A stretch of 64,000 bases of DNA from Sulfitobacter sp. BSw21498 (GTDB lineage Bacteria > Pseudomonadota > Alphaproteobacteria > Rhodobacterales > Rhodobacteraceae): positions 496,001 to 560,000 of the forward strand of contig NZ_CP040753.1 in NCBI RefSeq assembly GCF_006064855.1. The letters are read 5' to 3'. Numbering within the stretch: the first letter of the stretch is position 1; each line of letters begins with the position of its first letter. Positions 28,071 to 37,412 of the stretch are shown here, one piece after another. The position numbers and the translations under genes are program-made. A model generated the notes under the pieces. The model made no database searches and had not been told where the DNA came from. It saw only the letters and a list, made by a program, of their open reading frames with translations.

Positions 28071-28676
28071 ATGTCAGAACAACTGAACGAACTTGGCGCG
28101 TATATCGAAGCGAAACGGCCTGACTGTATCCTTGGCTGGGACATCTCCTTTGACGAGCTGAACATGGACGTCACGCAGGCCAATCTGCCCGGTCTGGTGG
28201 AATTTATCAAAAGCGACGCCACCTGTCGTTTCTCGTCGTTGGTGGACATCACGGCGGTGGATTACCCGGGGCGCGCCAAACGCTTTGACGTCATCTATCA
28301 CTTCTTGTCGATGTACCAGAACCAACGCATCCGTCTGCGCGTTGCCGCGCGCGAAGAGGACATGGTCCCGTCGATCGTCGATATCCACCCGTCGGCCAAC
28401 TGGTTTGAACGCGAAGTCTTTGATATGTTCGGCATCATTTTTGCGGGTCACCCCGATCTGCGTCGCCTGCTGACAGATTATGGGTTCCGTGGCTATCCGC
28501 TGCGCAAGGATTTCCCGACCACCGGCTATACCGAAGTCCGCTATGACGAGAGCGAAAAACGCGTGGTGTATGAACCCGTAAGCCTCGTGCAGGAATACCG
28601 CCAATTCGACTTTATGTCGCCTTGGGAAGGGGCTGAATATATTCTGCCCGGCGATGAAAAGCCGGAGGCAAAATAA
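28071..28676 (+). CDS. nuoC: NADH-quinone oxidoreductase subunit C (30 kDa)
   Basis: NuoC is a peripheral-arm subunit without cofactors that packs against NuoD and NuoB. The 201-aa protein has [15 protein letters not shown] in the N-terminal part and the family signature [20 protein letters not shown], followed by [16 protein letters not shown]. It is a separate gene here, not fused to nuoD as in E. coli. It ends in TAATG shared with a small membrane protein gene. Confidence 0.97.
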   Translation: MSEQLNELGAYIEAKRPDCILGWDISFDELNMDVTQANLPGLVEFIKSDATCRFSSLVDITAVDYPGRAKRFDVIYHFLSMYQNQRIRLRVAAREEDMVPSIVDIHPSANWFEREVFDMFGIIFAGHPDLRRLLTDYGFRGYPLRKDFPTTGYTEVRYDESEKRVVYEPVSLVQEYRQFDFMSPWEGAEYILPGDEKPEAK

Positions 28677-28849
28677 TGGGTGGCATTTGGTGGTTCATAC
28701 TGTCTGCCCTCACAATCATCCCGATGGTCAAGCTGTTGCCGTTTTTCGGGATCAATAAATACTGGTCCGTTGCCTGTATCGTGCCTTTGGGTACGCTTGC
28801 CCTTTTGTGGTGGATGGGCGTCAAACTGACCGAGCTGGAGCGTAAATGA
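28676..28849 (+). CDS. small integral membrane protein between nuoC and nuoD (57 aa)
   Basis: A 57-codon frame begins with the ATG that shares one base with the nuoC stop and ends 4 nt into nuoD (ATGA). The protein starts [16 protein letters not shown], has a second hydrophobic stretch [18 protein letters not shown] and finishes with a charged tail LTELERK. Two membrane helices are predicted by eye. GGAGG lies about 7 nt before the ATG. The tight overlaps on both sides show it is translated within the operon. It is not a core complex I subunit. Paracoccus nqo is known to have unidentified frames between subunits, and this may be a counterpart. Function unknown. Confidence 0.75.
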   Translation: MGGIWWFILSALTIIPMVKLLPFFGINKYWSVACIVPLGTLALLWWMGVKLTELERK

Positions 28850-30072
28850 TGGACGGCACCAAAGGTTTCGAAGACGCCCTGACCGGCGAACAGAAGATCC
28901 GCAACTTCAACATTAACTTCGGCCCGCAACACCCTGCGGCGCACGGGGTTTTGCGTCTTGTCCTTGAACTTGACGGCGAGATCGTCGAACGTTGCGATCC
29001 GCACATTGGTCTGCTGCACCGCGGTACCGAAAAGCTGATGGAAAGCCGCACCTACCTGCAAAACCTGCCGTATTTTGACCGGCTGGATTACGTGGCCCCG
29101 ATGAACCAAGAACACGCCTGGTGTCTGGCCATCGAAAAGCTGACTGGTGTCGAAGTGCCCCGTCGCGCTTCGTTGATCCGCGTGCTTTACTCCGAAATTG
29201 GCCGCATCCTGTCGCACCTGCTGAACGTCACCACACAGGCGATGGACGTGGGCGCGCTGACGCCGCCGCTTTGGGGATTCGAGGAACGCGAAGATCTGAT
29301 GATCTTTTACGAACGGGCCTCCGGTGCGCGTCTGCACGCCGCCTATTTCCGCCCCGGTGGGGTCCATCAGGATCTGCCGCCCGCGCTGCTGGACGATATT
29401 GAAACGTGGTCGCATAAATTCCTGTCGGGCTTCATGGTCGACGTGGACCTGCTGCTGACCGAAAATCGGATTTTCAAACAGCGTAACGCTGACATTGGCA
29501 TCGTCTCTGAACAGGACATTCAGGATTGGGGTTTCTCGGGCGTGATGGTGCGCGGGTCTGGCTTGGCGTGGGATTTGCGCCGTGCGCAGCCCTATGAATG
29601 CTACGATGAATTCGACTTCCAAATTCCGACCGGTGTGAATGGCGATTGTTATGACCGCTATCTCGTCCGGATGGAGGAAATGCGTCAGTCTACCTACATC
29701 ATCCAGCAAGCGATCGAAAAGCTGCGCGCGCCCGAAGGGCAGGGCGATATTCTGGCACGGGGCAAAATCACGCCGCCCAGCCGGACTGCGATGAAAACCG
29801 ACATGGAAAGCCTGATCCACCACTTCAAGCTGTACACCGAAGGGTTCCACGTCCCCGCCGGCGAAGTCTATTGCGCCGTCGAAGCCCCCAAAGGCGAATT
29901 CGGCGTCTACCTTGTGGCGGATGGATCGAACAAACCCTACCGTGCCAAACTGCGCGCGCCCGGCTATCTGCACCTGCAAGCGATGGATTACATCGCCAAG
30001 GGGCACCAGCTGGCGGATGTCGCGGCGATCATCGGTACCATGGATATCGTTTTCGGAGAGGTCGACCGTTGA
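28846..30072 (+). CDS. nuoD: NADH-quinone oxidoreductase subunit D (49 kDa)
   Basis: NuoD forms the quinone-binding cavity with NuoB at the junction of the two arms. The 408-aa protein starts with [17 protein letters not shown], including the conserved His-Pro-x-x-His-Gly quinone-contact loop, then [33 protein letters not shown], and ends DIVFGEVDR as is usual. Two adjacent ATGs (28846, 28849) are possible; GGAG lies 5 or 8 nt upstream respectively. The gene is complete and of normal length for the unfused subunit. Confidence 0.97.
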   Translation: MMDGTKGFEDALTGEQKIRNFNINFGPQHPAAHGVLRLVLELDGEIVERCDPHIGLLHRGTEKLMESRTYLQNLPYFDRLDYVAPMNQEHAWCLAIEKLTGVEVPRRASLIRVLYSEIGRILSHLLNVTTQAMDVGALTPPLWGFEEREDLMIFYERASGARLHAAYFRPGGVHQDLPPALLDDIETWSHKFLSGFMVDVDLLLTENRIFKQRNADIGIVSEQDIQDWGFSGVMVRGSGLAWDLRRAQPYECYDEFDFQIPTGVNGDCYDRYLVRMEEMRQSTYIIQQAIEKLRAPEGQGDILARGKITPPSRTAMKTDMESLIHHFKLYTEGFHVPAGEVYCAVEAPKGEFGVYLVADGSNKPYRAKLRAPGYLHLQAMDYIAKGHQLADVAAIIGTMDIVFGEVDR

Positions 30073-30082
30073 GACGGTACCT

Positions 30083-30104
30083 CTTCATTTTGCCAAATAA
30101 ACTC
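30083..30104 (-). repeat. dispersed 22-nt intergenic repeat, copy B
   Basis: This is an exact inverted copy of the 22 nt at 25204-25225, placed in the 78-nt nuoD-nuoE gap. Here it continues into CTCCCGCCGGAGG, a small GC-rich stem (CTCC/GGAG). Position inside a long operon suggests a transcript-structure or recombinational relic rather than a promoter. Confidence 0.75.
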
Positions 30105-30150
30105 CCGCCGGAGGCGCCCGCCGTTTCCGCAAGAACGAAAGCCTGATCTG

Positions 30151-31452
30151 ATGCTGCGCCGTTTGCACCCTGACCAACCGACAAGCTTTGCCTTCACCCC
30201 CGCCAACCAGGCATGGGCCGAAGCGCAGATCACGAAATACCCCGAAGGCCGTCAGGCCAGCGCGATCATCCCTTTGCTGTGGCGTGCGCAGGAACAGGAA
30301 GGCTGGCTCAGCCGTCCTGCCATCGAACATGTCTCTGAAATGCTGGGGATGGCCTATATTCGCGGGCTCGAAGTCGCGACATTCTACTTTATGTTCCAGC
30401 TTCAGCCGGTGGGCGAGGTCGCCCACTTCCAGATTTGCGGTACGACATCGTGCATGATCTGCGGTGCCGAAGACCTGATCGAGGTCTGCAAGGACCGCAT
30501 TGCGCCCAAGGCGCATCAGATCAGCGCAGACGGCAAGTTCTCGTGGGAAGAAGTCGAATGTCTGGGGGCGTGTTCGAACGCGCCGATGGCGCAGATCGGC
30601 AAGGATTACTACGAAGACCTGACGGTCGACGGCTTCCGCGCCATGATTGACGACATGGCCGCAGGGCAGGTGCCTGTGCCGGGGCCGCAGAACGGGCGCT
30701 ATGCGTCCGAACCCCTGTCGGGTCTGTCCAGCCTGACTGACCACGACAGCGGCAAGACACAATATAACGCCTGTGCACAGCTGGCGGTGGACATTGGCGA
30801 CACCATCAAACGCATTGACGGTACCGAAGTCCCCCTGACCGCGCCGTGGCAGGGCAAGGACGGTGCCGATAGCGCTGGTTCCGACAACGAACAGCCCGTC
30901 TCGCGCGATGACAATATGCCGCCCGAAGGCCCCGATGGTGCCCAAGGGGGCCGCACGCCGGCCGAGGAAGACGCACCGCGTGATGTGGGCGATGCCTCTG
31001 ATAAGCGCTCCGAAGCACCCGGAGAGGCGGATGGCGTTGAAGCCGTCGGCAAACCCGAGACAGGCAGCGTCGCGCCGGGCGATCCGGCACCCGCGCCCAA
31101 AGCACCGACAGCAGGCACCAAGAAAGCATCCGTCGCTAAATCGGCGGAAGCCAACGCAGAGGCCGCTGCCACCAAGCCCAAGGCGCTGGATGCCCCCGAA
31201 GGCGGTGCTGCGGATGACCTCAAGTTGATCAAGGGCATCGGTCCAAAGCTCGAAACGCTGGTGAACAAGATGGGTTTCTACCACTTTAGCCAGATCGCGG
31301 GCTGGGGCCCGAACGAGGTATCTTGGGTCGACCAGAACCTCGAAGGGTTCAAAGGCCGCGTGTCCCGCGATAACTGGGTTGAACAGGCAAAAAAGCTCGC
31401 CGCTGGTGATCAAACAGAATTCTCGTCCCGCGCCACAAAAGATGATATCTAA
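30151..31452 (+). CDS. nuoE: NADH-quinone oxidoreductase subunit E with long C-terminal HhH extension
   Basis: NuoE (24-kDa subunit) binds the 2Fe-2S cluster N1a next to the FMN site. The core is residues 1 to about 170, with ligands Cys96, Cys101, Cys137 and Cys141 (in [11 protein letters not shown] and ECLGAC). The protein runs on to 433 aa. After a low-complexity acidic and Ala/Pro-rich linker (about 230-350), it ends in a helix-hairpin-helix domain with [22 protein letters not shown] and [20 protein letters not shown]. This domain resembles COG3743-type predicted H3TH domains and is repeated in the next gene. Long NuoE proteins occur in Rhodobacterales, but the role of the tail is unknown. 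Confidence 0.93.
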   Translation: MLRRLHPDQPTSFAFTPANQAWAEAQITKYPEGRQASAIIPLLWRAQEQEGWLSRPAIEHVSEMLGMAYIRGLEVATFYFMFQLQPVGEVAHFQICGTTSCMICGAEDLIEVCKDRIAPKAHQISADGKFSWEEVECLGACSNAPMAQIGKDYYEDLTVDGFRAMIDDMAAGQVPVPGPQNGRYASEPLSGLSSLTDHDSGKTQYNACAQLAVDIGDTIKRIDGTEVPLTAPWQGKDGADSAGSDNEQPVSRDDNMPPEGPDGAQGGRTPAEEDAPRDVGDASDKRSEAPGEADGVEAVGKPETGSVAPGDPAPAPKAPTAGTKKASVAKSAEANAEAAATKPKALDAPEGGAADDLKLIKGIGPKLETLVNKMGFYHFSQIAGWGPNEVSWVDQNLEGFKGRVSRDNWVEQAKKLAAGDQTEFSSRATKDDI

Positions 31453-31495
31453 TACACATAATAGATCATCTTGAATGGCGGACGAGGGGACGGAT

Positions 31496-32485
31496 ATGAC
31501 TGATTTGACGCAAAAAGAGCAATGCAAGCGCGGTTGCACACGTTGGGGGGGCGGTGTCGGCCTTGTCCTCGCTTTGCTATTTTGGCAGGTCTTCGGCTGG
31601 GGTTTCATCGCCTCGTTGTTCCTCGGGATCATTCTGGGACTTGTGACATTTGTGGTGATGTCAAAGCTGCTATGCAGCACGGTGGCGGACGACACGGCAG
31701 AGGCGTCCCGCGCCCCAGCCGCCGCAGCAGCACCTGCGACGGCGGCAACAAGGCAAGCCGCCAGCGCCGCCCCCACGAGCGATGCGCCCGTAGAGCCCGA
31801 GCCAAAGCTAGATGCGGCACCTGGAGCAGTCGAAACTGTCGAAACCCGCCCCGAAGATACCACCGGTGGTCAGGCAACAGCCGATGTTGGCGGTGCTGCA
31901 TCCGAAGCGACAGCGGGCACGTCTCCTGCTGCGATGGATGAGCCCGCGGGCTTTTCAGGGATCAAACCCACAGCCAAGCTGAAGGGCCAAGAAGAGCTTG
32001 CCGCGCGCAAGGGTACCTATAAATACGAAGCCCCAGCGGCGACGCCGATCGACACCAAGCCTGCACCTGCTGCGGCACCAGAGGCCGCGGCTGAACCCGT
32101 TGCCTCTATCCCTGCGCCAAAAGCTGCCGAGGTGCCAGAGGCACCGGCGACAATCGAGGGGGCGACCTCAACCCGTCCGGGGATCGCTGATATTCCGGTG
32201 GGGACCGTTGAGAGCAGCCCTGAAACACTGGACCAGCCGCGCGAAGGCGGGGCCGATAACCTCAAGCTTCTCAGTGGAGTCGGGCCGAAGATCGAGCAGA
32301 CGTTGAACGCTCTGGGGATCTATCACTTTGACCAGATCGCGCGGTGGACGGCGACTGAAATCGCTTGGGTCGACGCCCGCTTGCCATTCAAGGGCCGCAT
32401 TCAACGCGACGACTGGACGGCGCAAGCAAAGACCCTCGCCGCCGGCGCAGAAGCCGACTTCTCTGCACGCAACAAAAAGACCTGA
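31496..32485 (+). CDS. membrane-anchored protein with C-terminal HhH domain, in nuo operon
   Basis: A 329-aa protein not part of the core complex. An N-terminal hydrophobic region (about residues 20-60) would span the membrane once or twice and is followed by a long Ala/Pro/Glu-rich linker. The last 75 residues form a helix-hairpin-helix domain with SGVGPKIEQTLNALGIYHFDQIARW and FKGRIQRDDW, clearly homologous to the end of NuoE just upstream. The ATG at 31496 is preferred over one 21 nt earlier because GAGGGGA lies 5 nt before it. The shared domain and adjacency suggest that this gene and the NuoE tail derive from one another. Function unknown; a membrane tether is one possibility. Confidence 0.75.
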   Translation: MTDLTQKEQCKRGCTRWGGGVGLVLALLFWQVFGWGFIASLFLGIILGLVTFVVMSKLLCSTVADDTAEASRAPAAAAAPATAATRQAASAAPTSDAPVEPEPKLDAAPGAVETVETRPEDTTGGQATADVGGAASEATAGTSPAAMDEPAGFSGIKPTAKLKGQEELAARKGTYKYEAPAATPIDTKPAPAAAPEAAAEPVASIPAPKAAEVPEAPATIEGATSTRPGIADIPVGTVESSPETLDQPREGGADNLKLLSGVGPKIEQTLNALGIYHFDQIARWTATEIAWVDARLPFKGRIQRDDWTAQAKTLAAGAEADFSARNKKT

Positions 32486-32506
32486 GCCTGACATGGATGC
32501 CCACGA

Positions 32507-32734
32507 ATGACAGATAAGGAAGAAATTGCCTTGGCCCGCAAAGGCCGGATGGTGGGCCTTGTCATTGCCGGCACAATGGTGCTTTGGATCGCGGCGCAAT
32601 GGCTTGCACCGCAGTTCGGCTTGCCCGGACGCTATGCGCTGCTGTTCGACTTTGCCGCGCTGGCAGCCCTGATCTGGGCGATGGTAAATATATATCAGAT
32701 GAGGCGGGCCCGCGCGGCCAGCCGTGACACATAA
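32507..32734 (+). CDS. small two-helix membrane protein (DUF5337-like)
   Basis: This 75-aa protein has a charged N-terminus ([14 protein letters not shown]), two hydrophobic stretches (about 16-34 and 42-62) separated by [10 protein letters not shown], and an Arg-rich cytoplasmic end (MRRARAAS). It looks like the DUF5337 proteins found in Rhodobacteraceae, though the assignment is from memory. It sits 11 nt before nuoF and so is translated with it. It could be an accessory or assembly protein of the membrane arm; there is no direct evidence. Confidence 0.7.
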   Translation: MTDKEEIALARKGRMVGLVIAGTMVLWIAAQWLAPQFGLPGRYALLFDFAALAALIWAMVNIYQMRRARAASRDT

Positions 32735-32745
32735 AGGTTAGCTTC

Positions 32746-34041
32746 ATGCTTCAGGATCAAGACCGCATCTTTACCAATATCTACGGTATGCACGACCGCA
32801 CGCTGAAGGGCGCGCAGGCGCGTGGCCATTGGGATGGCACAGCTGGCATTCTGAAAAACGGGCGTGACTGGATCATCAGCCAGATGAAAGAGTCGGGTTT
32901 GCGTGGTCGTGGCGGTGCGGGCTTTCCAACGGGCCTAAAGTGGTCCTTCATGCCCAAGGAAAGCGACGGTCGCCCGAGCTATCTGGTGGTGAACGCCGAT
33001 GAATCCGAACCCGGTACCTGTAAAGACCGCGAAATCATGCGCCACGATCCGCACACGCTGATCGAAGGTTGCCTGATTGCCAGCTTCGCTATGAACGCCA
33101 ACGCCTGCTACATCTACATTCGCGGCGAATACATCCGCGAGCGCGAAGCGCTGCAAGCCGCCATCGACGAGGCGTATGACGCCGGTCTGGTCGGCAAAAA
33201 TGCCTGTAAATCGGGCTATGACTTTGACATCTATGTTCACCACGGTGCCGGTGCGTATATCTGCGGCGAAGAAACCGCACTGCTCGAAAGCCTAGAGGGC
33301 AAAAAGGGCATGCCTCGGATGAAGCCTCCGTTCCCCGCGGGTGCCGGTCTGTACGGTTGCCCGACAACGGTGAACAACGTGGAATCCATTGCTGTGGTGC
33401 CAACGATCCTGCGTCGCGGTCCTGAATGGTTTTCAAGCTTCGGGCGTCCGAACAACGCGGGCACAAAGCTGTTCGCGATCTCGGGCCATGTGAACAACCC
33501 CTGCGTCGTCGAAGAAGCGATGAGCATCTCTTTCGAAGAACTGATCGAAAAACATTGCGGCGGTATCCGTGGCGGCTGGGACAACCTCAAGGCTGTGATC
33601 CCCGGTGGGTCGTCGGTGCCGATGATCCCCGGTGCGCAGATGCGCGACGCGATCATGGATTTTGACTATCTGCGCGAACAACGCTCGGGCCTTGGTACGG
33701 CGGCTGTAATCGTGATGGATAACTCCACCGATGTGATCAAGGCGATCTGGCGTCTGGCGAAGTTCTACAAGCACGAATCCTGCGGCCAGTGTACGCCGTG
33801 CCGCGAAGGCACGGGCTGGATGATGCGCGTGATGGACCGTCTGGTGCGCGGCGATGCAGAACCCGAAGAAATCGACATGTTGCTCGATGTGACCAAACAG
33901 GTCGAAGGCCACACGATCTGCGCCCTTGGCGATGCGGCGGCTTGGCCTATTCAGGGTTTGATCCGGCACTTCCGTGACGAGATCGAGGATCGCATCAAGC
34001 ACAAGCGTACCGGCCGCGTCAGCGCCGTCGCGGCGGAGTAA
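32746..34041 (+). CDS. nuoF: NADH-quinone oxidoreductase subunit F (NADH/FMN site)
   Basis: NuoF binds NADH, FMN and cluster N3, so electrons enter complex I here. The 431-aa protein has the FMN/NADH loops [16 protein letters not shown] and [19 protein letters not shown], and the N3 ligands in [15 protein letters not shown] with the fourth Cys in [12 protein letters not shown]. An AAGGTTAG lies before the ATG. The length is normal. It is preceded by DUF5337-like and followed by a MAPEG-like gene. Confidence 0.97.
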   Translation: MLQDQDRIFTNIYGMHDRTLKGAQARGHWDGTAGILKNGRDWIISQMKESGLRGRGGAGFPTGLKWSFMPKESDGRPSYLVVNADESEPGTCKDREIMRHDPHTLIEGCLIASFAMNANACYIYIRGEYIREREALQAAIDEAYDAGLVGKNACKSGYDFDIYVHHGAGAYICGEETALLESLEGKKGMPRMKPPFPAGAGLYGCPTTVNNVESIAVVPTILRRGPEWFSSFGRPNNAGTKLFAISGHVNNPCVVEEAMSISFEELIEKHCGGIRGGWDNLKAVIPGGSSVPMIPGAQMRDAIMDFDYLREQRSGLGTAAVIVMDNSTDVIKAIWRLAKFYKHESCGQCTPCREGTGWMMRVMDRLVRGDAEPEEIDMLLDVTKQVEGHTICALGDAAAWPIQGLIRHFRDEIEDRIKHKRTGRVSAVAAE

Positions 34042-34047
34042 ACGGTG

Positions 34048-34455
34048 ATGGAAACCTTTGCCGCCTATAGCCATGCGCTGGCAGCTTTGGCCTTTTGGGC
34101 CATTCTAATGAGTGTTCTGGGCGCTCTCTCTACTATGGGGCGCACGCCAGAAGGGCGTTGTGAGTGCGGTAAGCCCAAGCGGAACTATGACGACGTAGTC
34201 TATCGCCGTGATCGCGCGTTTATGAACGCGATAGAGGCGTCGGGCCCGTTTCTGGCATCGACGCTGGCGGCGGTGCTACTTGGCGCGCCTGTGTTCTGGG
34301 TGAACCTCTTTGCGGCGCTTTTCGTGGCGGTGCGGGTCGCGATGGCCGTGGTGCATATCGGGACAACCAACCAGCCGATGCGGTCGTTGTTCTTTACGCT
34401 GGGGTTGGTCTGTATTCTGGCCTTGGCCGTGCTGGCAATTTTCGCGGCCTTTTAA
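34048..34455 (+). CDS. MAPEG family membrane protein in nuo operon
   Basis: This 135-aa protein resembles the MAPEG family (membrane-associated eicosanoid/glutathione metabolism proteins). About four hydrophobic helices are seen, with RDRAFMNAIEASGPFLAS in the second region, the position of the conserved Arg/Asn/Glu set of MAPEG enzymes, and VRVAMAVVHIGTTNQPMRS before the last helix. An insert CECGKPKRNYDD in the first loop has two Cys. A GTG lies 3 nt upstream of the ATG chosen here. It follows nuoF by 6 nt. MAPEG activity (glutathione or quinone chemistry) is an inference. Confidence 0.75.
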   Translation: METFAAYSHALAALAFWAILMSVLGALSTMGRTPEGRCECGKPKRNYDDVVYRRDRAFMNAIEASGPFLASTLAAVLLGAPVFWVNLFAALFVAVRVAMAVVHIGTTNQPMRSLFFTLGLVCILALAVLAIFAAF

Positions 34456-34473
34456 GGCGCGACCGAGGAACGA

Positions 34474-34503
34474 CAGCCCCCGCCATCGATCGGCAGGGGG
34501 CTG
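34474..34503 (+). other. stable hairpin inside nuo operon
   Basis: CAGCCCCC (34474-34481) pairs with GGGGGCTG (34496-34503), continued by GCC/GGC with one bulged A. The stem has 11 bp and an ATCGATC-type loop. The plus strand has no T-run after it, so it is not a standard terminator; it could slow 3' decay or be an RNase processing point between nuoF-MAPEG and the next genes. Confidence 0.6.
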
Positions 34504-34546
34504 CATAAAAAAGACGGGTCCGGCCACACCGGCAGAGCGAGGGAAG

Positions 34547-34873
34547 ATGAAGCAGATTGTTCTATTTTGTATGACGGCTGCGGTATTGGCTGGCTGTACC
34601 GCCCGCGAAGACCGTCTGGCCTTTGATGGTAAATACTTCCGCACCAAGCTGAGCAAAGTCGACGGGCAGCGCGATGTCTTTACCCTGCGGGTGCGCAATG
34701 CCTCGCAGTCGATCACCGGTGCCCGCGAAGCCGCGCGCTATGAGGCGACGGTGTATTGTGTGACCAACTATGGCAGTTCCGATATCAAATGGGTCGTGGG
34801 GCCGGACACCCCGCCCGAGAATTTGCGCCTTGTGGACGACGCATTGACGTTTCAGGGGGCTTGCCCTTCCTGA
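34547..34873 (+). CDS. small lipoprotein in nuo operon
   Basis: This 108-aa protein has a lipoprotein signal: MKQIVLFCMTAAVLAGC, with the lipobox LAGC. The mature part contains a strand-rich segment (FDGKYFRTKLSKVDGQRDVFTLRV) and two Cys (VYCVTNYG and the C-terminal FQGACPS) that could form a disulfide in the periplasm. GAGGGA precedes the ATG at 34547. The frame lies in the gap between the MAPEG-like gene and nuoG and follows the 34474 hairpin. Family unknown to me. Confidence 0.75.
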   Translation: MKQIVLFCMTAAVLAGCTAREDRLAFDGKYFRTKLSKVDGQRDVFTLRVRNASQSITGAREAARYEATVYCVTNYGSSDIKWVVGPDTPPENLRLVDDALTFQGACPS

Positions 34874-34915
34874 TCGTTTGCGCGACATACCGCTGGCAAA
34901 TGGCTGATCTAGGGG

Positions 34916-34930
34916 TGTTATTGAATAACA
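34916..34930. promoter_or_regulatory. perfect 7-bp palindrome TGTTATT-G-AATAACA
   Basis: TGTTATT and AATAACA flank a single central G, 60 nt before the next gene start and directly before a strong hairpin. It is operator-like and lies in a 117-nt spacer, longer than most gaps of this operon, so an internal promoter here is plausible. Confidence 0.45.
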
Positions 34931-34948
34931 TCGGGGTCAGTTCCCATG

Positions 34949-34977
34949 TGTAGCAAGGGGCAGTCCGCCCCGCTACA
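34949..34977 (+). other. bulged hairpin in 5' UTR of the exported protein gene
   Basis: The outer stem TGTAGC/GCTACA (6 bp) and inner stem GGGGC/GCCCC (5 bp) are separated by two bulged A on one side, with a loop AGTCC. It ends 4 nt before the GGAGA ribosome-binding site (34981-34985) of the next gene, so it could affect translation or mRNA ends. Confidence 0.5.
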
Positions 34978-34990
34978 TGAGGAGAGTAAG

Positions 34991-35392
34991 ATGCGTAACG
35001 TATTGATCGCCGTAACCACCGTGGCCATGATGGCCAGCCCTGTCGCCGCAAAACCGCCGCTGCGTGATGTACCGGCTGTTGATGATGCGCTGCTTGATCT
35101 TGGACTGGCCGACCGGATTCGCAAGGAATGTCCTGATATCTCGGCCCGCATGCTGCGCGCGCTTAGCTATCTGAACAATGTGCAAAGCACGGCCAAATCT
35201 TTGGGCTATACGTCGGACGAAATTGACGCCTACCGCAAAAGCGATGCTGAAAAGGCGCGCATGAAGGCCCGGGGGGCTGCATATTTAAAGGCGAAGGGGG
35301 TCGATACTTCTGACCCGCAAAGCTATTGTGCGTTAGGGCGTGCAGAAATCCAAAAATCGAGCCGGATCGGTTCGTTACTGAGAGCGAAATAA
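34991..35392 (+). CDS. small exported protein (DUF5333-like) upstream of nuoG
   Basis: This 133-aa protein has a Sec signal peptide ([20 protein letters not shown], cleavage near AAK). The mature part is helical, with two Cys ([10 protein letters not shown] and [11 protein letters not shown]) far apart and a C-terminal basic end. It resembles the Rhodobacterales-restricted DUF5333 proteins; the name is from memory. GGAGA 5 nt upstream sets the start. The gene ends 4 nt before nuoG. A periplasmic protein translated with a cytoplasmic NADH-oxidising subunit is unusual. Confidence 0.75.
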   Translation: MRNVLIAVTTVAMMASPVAAKPPLRDVPAVDDALLDLGLADRIRKECPDISARMLRALSYLNNVQSTAKSLGYTSDEIDAYRKSDAEKARMKARGAAYLKAKGVDTSDPQSYCALGRAEIQKSSRIGSLLRAK

Positions 35393-35396
35393 GCAT

Positions 35397-37412
35397 ATGA
35401 GCGATACCCGCAAGATCATCATTGACGGCAAGGAAGTCGAAGTCGAAGGGGCGATGACGCTCATTCAGGCGTGTGAGGAAGCAGGGGTGGAAATTCCGCG
35501 TTTCTGTTACCACGAACGTCTGTCGATTGCCGGTAACTGCCGGATGTGTCTTGTGGAGGTCGTAGGCGGCCCGCCCAAGCCTGCGGCGTCTTGCGCCATG
35601 CAGGTGCGCGATTTGCGGCCTGGCCCCGAAGGCCAGCCGCCGGTCGTTAAAACCAATTCGCCCATGGTGAAAAAGGCCCGCGAGGGCGTGATGGAATTCC
35701 TGCTGATCAACCACCCGCTGGATTGCCCGATCTGCGATCAGGGCGGCGAGTGTGACTTGCAGGATCAGGCGATGGCGTACGGCGTCGACTTTAGCCGCTA
35801 CCGCGAGCCTAAGCGCGCGACCGAAGATCTGGATTTGGGCCCGCTGGTTGAAACCCATATGACGCGCTGCATCTCGTGCACCCGTTGTGTACGCTTCACC
35901 ACCGAGGTCGCGGGCATTCACCAGATGGGCCAGACCGGCCGTGGTGAGGACGCCGAAATTACAGCCTATCTGGGCCAAACGCTCGATTCGAACCTACAGG
36001 GCAACATCATTGATCTGTGCCCCGTGGGTGCGCTGGTCTCTAAACCCTACGCCTTCACCGCACGGCCTTGGGAACTGTCCAAGACAGAATCGATTGATGT
36101 AATGGACGCGCTCGGGTCGAACATCCGTGTGGATACCAAAGGCCGCGAAGTCATGCGCTTCCTGCCGCGCAACCACGACGGCGTGAACGAGGAATGGATT
36201 TCCGATAAAACCCGTTTCGTCTGGGACGGTCTGCGCCGTCAGCGTCTGGACACGCCTTATATTCGCGAAAACGGCAAACTGCGCAAAGCCGACTGGCCCG
36301 AAGCGCTTGCCGCTGCCGCCGCTGCGATGAAAGGCAAGAAAGTCGCGGGCCTGATCGGTGATCTTGCGTCGGTCGAGGCGACATATGCATTGAAGCAGTT
36401 GATCGAAGGGCAGGGCGGCGTTGTCGAATGCCGTACCGATGGCGCGAAGCTGCCTGCGGGCAACCGGTCGGGCTATGTCGGAACCGCCACGGTCGAAGAT
36501 CTGGACACGGCACAAGCCGTCATGTTGATCGGCGCAAACCCCGCCGTGGAAGCACCGGTGCTTAACGCGCGTATCCGTAAAGCCTGGACGCGTGGGGCCG
36601 ACGTTGCCCTGATGGGCCCCGCCGTCGATCTGACCTATGATTACGACCATCTGGGCGACAGCCCGTCGTTGCTGAACGCATTGCTGAAAAAGGATCATGC
36701 CGACATCGCCGAGAAATCCTCGGTTATTGTGGTGGGCATGGGCGCCTTGGCCCGTGAAGACGGGGCCGAGATTCTGGCCGCTGCTATGGCGCTGGCCGAA
36801 GCGACGAAATCCGGCTTTATGGTCTTGCACACCGCCGCATCCCGTGTGGGCGCGATGGATATCGGGGCCGTAGCTGAAAACGGCATCAACGATGTGCTGG
36901 CCGCCGATGTGATCTATAACCTTGGTGCGGACGAAGGCGACATTCCTGCAGGTCCCGTCGTGATCTATCAAGGCTCGCATGGGGATCGCGGGGCGCACCG
37001 CGCCGATATCATCCTGCCCGGTGCCGCCTATACCGAAGAAGGTGGTTTGTTCGTCAACACCGAAGGCCGCCCGCAGCTTGCCGCACGCGCCAGCTTTGCC
37101 CCCGGTCAGGCCAAGGAAAACTGGGCCATCCTGCGTGCGCTCAGCGCCGAGCTGGACGCAAAACTGCCCTTCGATTCGCTGGCGGCACTGCGCAAGGCGC
37201 TGGTCGCTGATGTGCCGCATCTGGGGGATATCGATCAGGTCGCGGAAAACGACTGGAAGCCGGTTGCGCAGGGTACGTTGGGCGACAGCCCGTTCCGCCC
37301 CGCGATTGCCGATTTCTACCTGTCCAACCCGATCGCCCGTGCCAGCCAGTTGATGGCAGAGCTATCGGCAAACGCCAAAGCCCGCCGCGAAAAACCACTG
37401 GCGGCGGAGTGA
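35397..37412 (+). CDS. nuoG: NADH-quinone oxidoreductase subunit G
   Basis: NuoG carries clusters N1b, N4 and N5 of the electron wire. Visible ligands are [15 protein letters not shown] (2Fe-2S), the His-containing [19 protein letters not shown], and [10 protein letters not shown] with a later Cys in DLCPVGAL. At 671 aa it is the short alphaproteobacterial form, without the extra cluster N7 region seen in E. coli; the C-terminal part is a molybdopterin-oxidoreductase-like domain that has lost its cofactor site. It is complete. The next gene starts within the stop (GTGA). Confidence 0.97.
   Translation: MSDTRKIIIDGKEVEVEGAMTLIQACEEAGVEIPRFCYHERLSIAGNCRMCLVEVVGGPPKPAASCAMQVRDLRPGPEGQPPVVKTNSPMVKKAREGVMEFLLINHPLDCPICDQGGECDLQDQAMAYGVDFSRYREPKRATEDLDLGPLVETHMTRCISCTRCVRFTTEVAGIHQMGQTGRGEDAEITAYLGQTLDSNLQGNIIDLCPVGALVSKPYAFTARPWELSKTESIDVMDALGSNIRVDTKGREVMRFLPRNHDGVNEEWISDKTRFVWDGLRRQRLDTPYIRENGKLRKADWPEALAAAAAAMKGKKVAGLIGDLASVEATYALKQLIEGQGGVVECRTDGAKLPAGNRSGYVGTATVEDLDTAQAVMLIGANPAVEAPVLNARIRKAWTRGADVALMGPAVDLTYDYDHLGDSPSLLNALLKKDHADIAEKSSVIVVGMGALAREDGAEILAAAMALAEATKSGFMVLHTAASRVGAMDIGAVAENGINDVLAADVIYNLGADEGDIPAGPVVIYQGSHGDRGAHRADIILPGAAYTEEGGLFVNTEGRPQLAARASFAPGQAKENWAILRALSAELDAKLPFDSLAALRKALVADVPHLGDIDQVAENDWKPVAQGTLGDSPFRPAIADFYLSNPIARASQLMAELSANAKARREKPLAAE

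Noticed and set aside
28612..30006. Minus-strand open frame of 464 codons opposite nuoD
   Set aside because: Antisense shadow of nuoD without family motifs or ribosome-binding site.
30085..31863. Minus-strand open frame of 592 codons opposite nuoE and the HhH gene
   Set aside because: It lies fully antisense to genes with clear motifs; long antisense frames are normal in GC-rich DNA, and its residues (Gly/Ala/Cys/Arg-rich) show no known domain.
35994..37220. Minus-strand open frame of 408 codons opposite nuoG
   Set aside because: Antisense shadow; no motif.
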